From NCBI RefSeq assembly GCF_012489685.1, contig NC_080044.1, positions 71,844,732 through 71,908,731 on the forward strand: DNA of 64,000 nucleotides, in the 5' to 3' direction. The notes beneath the pieces are model-generated. The model was not told the DNA's origin. It worked only from the letters and a program-made list of their open reading frames with translations, and did no database searches. The stretch comes from Lotus japonicus. Taxonomy: Eukaryota; Streptophyta; Magnoliopsida; Fabales; Fabaceae. Position numbers and translations under genes: made by a program. Of the stretch, positions 58,627-64,000 are shown in pieces. Position 1 is the stretch's first letter. Every line of letters begins with the position of its first letter.

Positions 58627-59186
58627 CCTATGACCTAGTTTTTATTTGAAACCCGTTAGATATGAAACTTTATAATGCTCTCTTAACCTAATCCTTGATT
58701 CTTGAGGTTAATTTAGTGAGAAACATGAAAATGAAAGTATGTGTATATAATTGTATAAACTGTACGTGCATATTGCTTATATTATTGAATTAACCACTCA
58801 CATTAGTCTCTACGGGATTTACGTGTTGCTTTGGCACAAGTAATTAATTAATACTATGATATATGAATTTCAAATTATCATGCAGTTTCCTCCAATCAAA
58901 GAAGCATAACTAGTAGCCTTTTCCATGCATATTGGAGCTGCCTTTCTTTTTATAATCATAGATAATGACTTTGAAGATTATATTTGACTTAAGAGATATC
59001 AAAAGTTAACTATGAGAAGAAAGTGGAAGTGGAAAGCGGAGTACATCTAGGATATTTTAGATATTAAAAATGGAGGCAAAGCTTATCATTAGGCTGAAGA
59101 AATTAGAAAAGGTTTCTAGAACCTCCCCGGCCGATAATCTTTCGTACGTTTTGCAAGAGGGTTTTAAAACTTTTTGAAGAAAGATT
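58627..59186. other. Intergenic, no gene seen
   Basis: AT-rich; may include decayed internal sequence of the retroelement whose LTR lies at 58438. No reading frame. Confidence 0.4.
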
Positions 59187-60072
59187 TGTTGAGAATTTAA
59201 GCGTTAGTTGGAGTTTCACATTAGTTAATAATAAGTGACGTTAAAACTTAAAAAAAAAGTGATTCATAAACTCAATGTGTTAGAAGTTCCACATTGCCTA
59301 GAGATGTGGCCAACCAAGTGCTTATAAAAGGTAGAGCAACCCTCAACTCTTGAGCTAGCTTTTGGGTTGAGTTAGGTCTACTTAATTCTAATATGGTATC
59401 AGAGTCTGTCCTAGATCCATTTGGAGACCTCCCGTATTTGGGCCACCATTTGATGTTAATTCACGCTCCAGATGTCCAGCCTGGGGCGTGAGGGGGTGTG
59501 TTAGAAGTCTCACATTGGCTAGAGATGTGGCCAACCAAGTGCTTATAAAGGGTAGAGCAACCCTCAACTCTTGAGCTAGCTTTTGGGTTGAGTTAGGCCT
59601 ACCTAATTCTAATAATTTAGTCTTAAGGTTTTGTATAAAGATGTGGTGTCGAGATCTTTAATGGTTTCGGCATTGGCCTATTGACTCATTTGTTTTTCCC
59701 AACAAGTGGTATCAGAGTCGATGGTTTGTGTAACTATGGCTTGTGTCTAAAGTCTTCATGGCGATGCAGTTAGGCAGCGAGTCACATTGTTCATGACGCG
59801 GTAGAGCGAACGGCGGTGCTAGTGTGAATAGCTGCTTCTGCAGAGGGGAGCATGGTATTATTGTGGTGGCTCTCACTTGAAGGGGAAATGTTGAGAATTC
59901 AAGTGTGATCGAGTTGAATCTCACATTGTTTAAGAGTGGGTGATGTGAAGACTTTGTAAATTTAAGATGGAATCATAAACTAAATGTCTTAAGGTTTTGG
60001 GTAAAGATATGGTGTCGAATGCCCTTAATGGTTTTCGGTGTTGATCAATGGACTCCTCCTTATCTCTCAACA
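59187..60072 (+). mobile_element. Outer TRIM retrotransposon
   Basis: Two LTRs begin TGTTGAGAATT and end (T/C)AACA. The right LTR is 59889-60072 (184 bp). The left LTR is 59187-59277 plus 59615-59704 (181 bp), split by another TRIM. The left LTR is followed by AGTGGTATCAGAGTC, the Met-tRNA primer site, and the right one preceded by the purine tract 'gaaggggaaa'. The internal part is only 184 bp, so it is a non-coding TRIM. Flanks AGATT and AGGTT look like a 5-bp duplication (4 of 5). Confidence 0.85.
59278..59614 (+). mobile_element. Inner TRIM retrotransposon, nested in the outer LTR
   Basis: Two 116-bp LTRs (59278-59393 and 59499-59614), about 95 % alike, start TGTTAGAAGT and end TTCTAATA. 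TGGTATCAGAGTC follows the left LTR directly, and a purine tract 'gcgtgaggggg' precedes the right LTR. The internal region is 105 bp. It sits inside the left LTR of the outer TRIM; the target duplication is eroded (CAATG-like on the left). Confidence 0.88.
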
Positions 60073-62025
60073 AGGTTGTCCAATATGTAATATAAAATTG
60101 TTCTTGAGTCGACTTCTAAGTATCAAACCGAGTAAGAAAATAAAAGACTTAAAAAATTGTGTTAAGTGAAACATTGTGCAATCCATATAGAATGAGGATC
60201 TCAAAACCTAAATTCAAATACATTTAACCTAGCTAGTTAGACCTGGCAAGTTACATAAATAAGGGAGAAAATCAAGCAAATACAGCCAATGATAATCAAT
60301 TTATTTCACTAGCTTTGAAGGTAAGGGGGAATAAATCTAAGCACCACCTCATGTTTGACAGTTTTCCTTATAGGCTTAGGTCGCTCATCTAGTTTGGTAA
60401 CACGTCCGACTTAATTTGAACCCATGATGGGACAAAAATCACTCGTATCCATTTGAGTTTGAAACGTGGATAGTGAAAATATCCACTTGCCATAAGTTGA
60501 AATTTATTATTTTTATTAGAATATTAGGGTAATAAGAATCAAACTCGAAACCATAGAGGCTGATAATAGAATTTGAATCAATTATCCTAAAAAGTTAACT
60601 ATTAGATGAAGTTGAGGTTTTATTGGTTGAGGTTGAAAGCTCCTATTAAAACGGTTTTTACTCTTCGTGTTTAATTAGATGCTAAACATGAATGTCGATA
60701 AAGGGTCGTACGGTGAAAGGGTGAATCTTCTATGAAAATGTTGACAAATTTATTGATATATATATACACACACACACACACTATTTTGTAAGGTATCTAC
60801 AACAGCTAGCAAAACTAATCCCCGCAAAACTAATCCCCTTAAGTGACTAGATTTCTCCTAACACATCTTAAAAAACACTTGGAATATAGATGCATATAAG
60901 GGTCGGGTGTCCATAACCCAATTCAATAAAAACAGAAAAATAATCCCAAAAAGTCAAATTCGAGCAAACTGATAGCTGAATGGACCGAAAATTGGAAAAA
61001 AAACTGAATATTTTTATTGAATTGGATCGGTTTTCGGATTTGGTTTTCAAAATTAATCAATTCAATCTAATCCAAACTAAATATTTATATAGTTACAATT
61101 TATGTTATACATTTATATTGTATGTTTTAATTATTTCATGAATCATGTAGTTACAAAATCAAAAGATTTTGGTGCTTTGGTTGAAACACATGAAAATGTG
61201 TCGTGGATATATACGATCGATGTACAATATCACTATCACGTAATAATGTGTTCACTTCTTCATCACTATAGTCATTAGTGAATTGATATAATGGTGTACG
61301 TACCGATAAAATTTGAATCAAATTGGTTCAGATTTAAGAAAAATTTAAAACCGATTTAATGATAAAGTAACAAAATCAAAGAGATTGGATCACATGCCCT
61401 ACTCATTATTCTCCCATGACCCTCATTCATGCAATGTAAATGGAATAGCTTCACCCTATTGTAAAAAAAAATGTGTTTGGGAAAAAGACAAACCAAAAAC
61501 TTTGTATGTTCAAAAGTGAAAAGGAAAAATGCAATACTCTTGAGGCAGTGTGAGTCACTCACACAAGCCATGCAGTGCTTCTGCTTCCACCTAAAAGCAC
61601 TCACAAAACGTTAAATGCGACTGGGTCGACATTCACTCATTCTTCTTTACCATGAAAATGATCCATGGATGGAAGATGCATTCACACACCCAACCACAAT
61701 GTCACAATGTCACTACCAAACACATTAACACTAGAAGACAAACCACTCCCAATTAATTCAAAAAAATAATAAAAACAGAGGTATATACGTGGCAATTGTA
61801 TAGCAAAAACAGTCAAATCCTTTGCCTGCTATAATCCTTCTTTAATTTGTGACTGCTCCTCCATAGCTGTACGGGTCCCACTTTTTCTCTCTTCGTACTA
61901 CTGCTACCTATTCTTCCCTTTCTTCCTTCTTCATTTCCTATTTATGTTATAACTTTTCTCATTCACCACTACCAACTTATAGAGTGAACAATTAACATTC
62001 AAGAAATTAAACCAGAGAATGAAAC
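60073..62025. other. Intergenic and FLZ promoter
   Basis: AT-rich. A (TA)n(CA)n microsatellite lies at 60756-60780. Around 60960-61080 'ggatcggttttcggatttgg' type sequence may be part of a repeat. The region 61780-62025 is the likely promoter and 5' UTR of the FLZ gene, with CT-rich tracts at 61900-61940. No gene. Confidence 0.45.
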
Positions 62026-62850
62026 ATGGTTGGTCTCAGTGTAGTTCTGGAACCCCACAATAACCACAACCACAAAGGTACCACTAGCACTAGCACTAGC
62101 AAAACCACCAACATGTTTGGAAGCAGCATCAACAAACCTTCACCTTCACCTTCACCTTCCCCTGTTTCTCCTCCTTCTTCTACAGTTTTCTTTGCTTCTT
62201 CCACAACAACAACCCACCATACTACTCTGTTTCAGCCACCAACTTTTCTAGACCAATGCTTTCTCTGCAGGAACAAGCTTTTACCTGGGAAAGACATCTA
62301 CATGTACAAGTGAGTACTCTTTTAATTTTCACTTGTGTTTTTTTTTTCTGTCTGAAACCCCAGATCTTATAATGCAGCATTGTTCCGCTGTTTATTGATT
62401 TCTTTCTCCTCACAATAAAAAAAAATACCCAGATTTTTTATTGTTGTTATTTTATGTTTATTTATCCTTTGCATAAAAAAAGACTTAAACTTGATGAACT
62501 GTGTTTTTGACTTTATTTTTTGTGTTAATGTATCTTATAATGTATTGTACCATTTTTATTGATCCTGACGAAAAAAAATGCCCAGATCTTTTATTGTTGT
62601 TTGTTTATGTTAATTGATCTTTTGCCTAAAATAAGAGTTAATTAAACTTGATCTTCTGTTATTGTTTTGATTTTTTTTTCTCTGTTTTTATTTATTTATT
62701 TTGGCGTGTTGCTGGAAATGTATATATTTTTGCAGAGGGGATAGAGCGTTCTGCAGCGTGGATTGCAGGTGCGAGCATATTTTAACGGATGAGGAAGAGA
62801 GTGTTCAGAAAGAGAAAGGTCGTCATCAGCGGAAAGGAAAAAATAACTAA
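62026..62850 (+). CDS. FLZ-domain (FCS-like zinc finger) protein
   Basis: Two exons, 62026-62309 and 62736-62850, 132 residues; intron of 426 bp. The FLZ (formerly DUF581) domain spans about 74-116: FLDQCFLCRNKLLPGKDIYMYKG, then RAFCSVDCR and EHILTDEEE. The zinc ligands are Cys78, Cys81, Cys101 and Cys105. The splitting of the domain by an intron just before GD(R)AFCS is typical of the family. FLZ proteins are adaptors that bind the SnRK1 kinase subunits and tie energy or ABA signals to targets. Residues 38-47 are an (SP)n run made from 'ccttca' hexamers, and 17-35 are Ser/Thr-rich. The tail is basic. Confidence 0.95.
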
Positions 62851-64000
62851 GCATTGATGATGAACGATCGAGATGTGTTACAAGAGAAGAAGAGAAAGTG
62901 AGAGACACAAGAAATTAAATCAAAATGAGAGAGGCTTTTTTGTTTTTGTTCTAATTCCCAGTTTTACCCATGCTTTTGTTTTTTGTAATGACATCACAGC
63001 CCTTGCTCTTTTGCTTCCTAGTATGAAGCCAAATTGTCCTTTCAACTTTCCTTATTTTTATCTTCTCTACTGGGTCCAAGTTATTATGTAACTGTGAATG
63101 AAGCCACTCTCTCTATGGTGGTGGTTCTTGCAGTGTAGTGTAGTGCAGTGCTTTTTCCCTTAGAGAAATACTTGCCGTTTTGTTTTTTAGTTGTTTGACA
63201 GTTTGTGTTTTGAGGGTATTTATGGTATCTTTGTCCTTATGGTTAATGTTTAGGGTTTCATTAGAGATTGTGACTGTGGGATATGATGATGGTTTATCGT
63301 TAATTTACTCAAATGCTCAAATATGTTCATATGTACTATTACCCTTGATTGCATTCATCTTGGGGCTCGTGGCAAGGAATAGCAGTGTTTGTTTTTAACC
63401 AAAAGGACAATGCACAATCCTGATGAACTTTTCTTATGTGATAGTACATTTTGGGATTTTTGTGGAGGGGTAAATTAAGATTATTACAGTTGGCTAGCTA
63501 TTGCATGTTTGATATTTTTACCTCTCAATTGCTGAATGAATCATCCATGGAGATATGTCTCAATTTTTTTAGGTTATCTTTGATTGGTGTCAATTATGTT
63601 ATGAAATTAGACTGATATATGTGGAATTAGTTTTCTAATATGTGCATGTTGATTGATTAATTGTTCTACTTCTATAAATTAAGTCCAAGTGGCAATGTAG
63701 AACTAACTCTGGATTATATATGTTATTTGCTGGCTTCATTGCCTAATCCTGAATGGCTAGTTGGCAGTGCCATGGATCTTAATTTGTCCATTAGCTTGAT
63801 AAGGCATAAGGTACTAACAAGTGCCAATAGAAAACACTTCACCTTAATTAATTAATAATAATAATAGGATCACAAGGTAGAGCAAAATTTAATGAAACTC
63901 TTGCTTAGGGGCAAGCTAAATGACTATTTTGGTGAAGTTATTCTGACGTGTAGATTATATAATTCTATTTCGTTTCAATGTTATACCTTAATTAACAGAA
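62851..64000. other. 3' flank of the FLZ gene, no further gene
   Basis: Begins with the FLZ 3' UTR. Short open frames (62873-63091, 63180-63398, 63661-63855) are hydrophobic or random and lack family similarity. No element reaches the right edge clearly. Confidence 0.45.

Noticed and set aside
1..64000. Bacterial features, CRISPR arrays, operons
   Set aside because: Spliced plant genes and plant transposons throughout; the tandem repeats lack the spacer pattern of a CRISPR array.

Overview
The window looks like nuclear DNA of a flowering plant, very probably a papilionoid legume. The background is AT-rich, genes carry short GT-AG introns, the proteins belong to plant families (AP2/ERF, FLZ, MORF, ATL, pectin enzymes), and plant transposons fill the spaces. 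I cannot name the species. There is no operon, CRISPR array, rRNA or functional tRNA.

Ten spliced or single-exon genes are well supported, and two more small genes are possible. From left to right: an unrecognised Gly-rich/hydrophobic protein (942-1472, +); a group VII ERF transcription factor with the oxygen-sensing Cys2 N-degron (11857-12974, -); a TPR protein whose last intron holds a dead copia fragment (14607-18719, -); a MORF3-type organellar RNA editing factor with five 21-residue repeats (19693-21248, -); a secreted GH28 polygalacturonase (22678-25350, -); a small unknown gene (29578-29814, -); a type I pectin methylesterase (31806-33901, +); an ATL RING-H2 ubiquitin ligase (35582-36352, -); a soluble epoxide hydrolase (44358-45675, +); an FAHD1-like acylpyruvase (46092-49274, -); the E2 subunit of branched-chain 2-oxoacid dehydrogenase (50574-53973, -); and an FLZ zinc-finger protein (62026-62850, +). 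Exons were rebuilt by hand. In each multi-exon gene the reading frame is kept across every junction, and the protein matches its family end to end.

The intergenic space is a museum of transposable elements, several with exact ends and target-site duplications. At 36940-38613 there is a Mutator-like element with a perfect 9-bp duplication. At 48508-48672 an hAT MITE with a perfect 8-bp duplication sits in an intron. At 4726-5143 there is a Harbinger-type MITE. At 54.6-56.5 kb there are two Stowaway MITEs, the second split by a 1.2-kb Pack-MULE-like element that carries a broken piece of a UDP-glycosyltransferase gene. At 59187-60072 one miniature LTR retrotransposon (TRIM) is inserted inside the LTR of another. 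Helitron 3' ends are at 10852 and 43569, and SINE, copia, gypsy and LINE remnants also occur.

The genes do not form one pathway. Two local pairings may matter. The polygalacturonase and pectin methylesterase act one after the other on pectin and lie about 6.5 kb apart. The acylpyruvase and the BCKDH E2 are neighbours, and both are expected in mitochondria. I found no wholly new biological system. The most unusual objects are the nested transposons and the repeat-bearing MORF tail.
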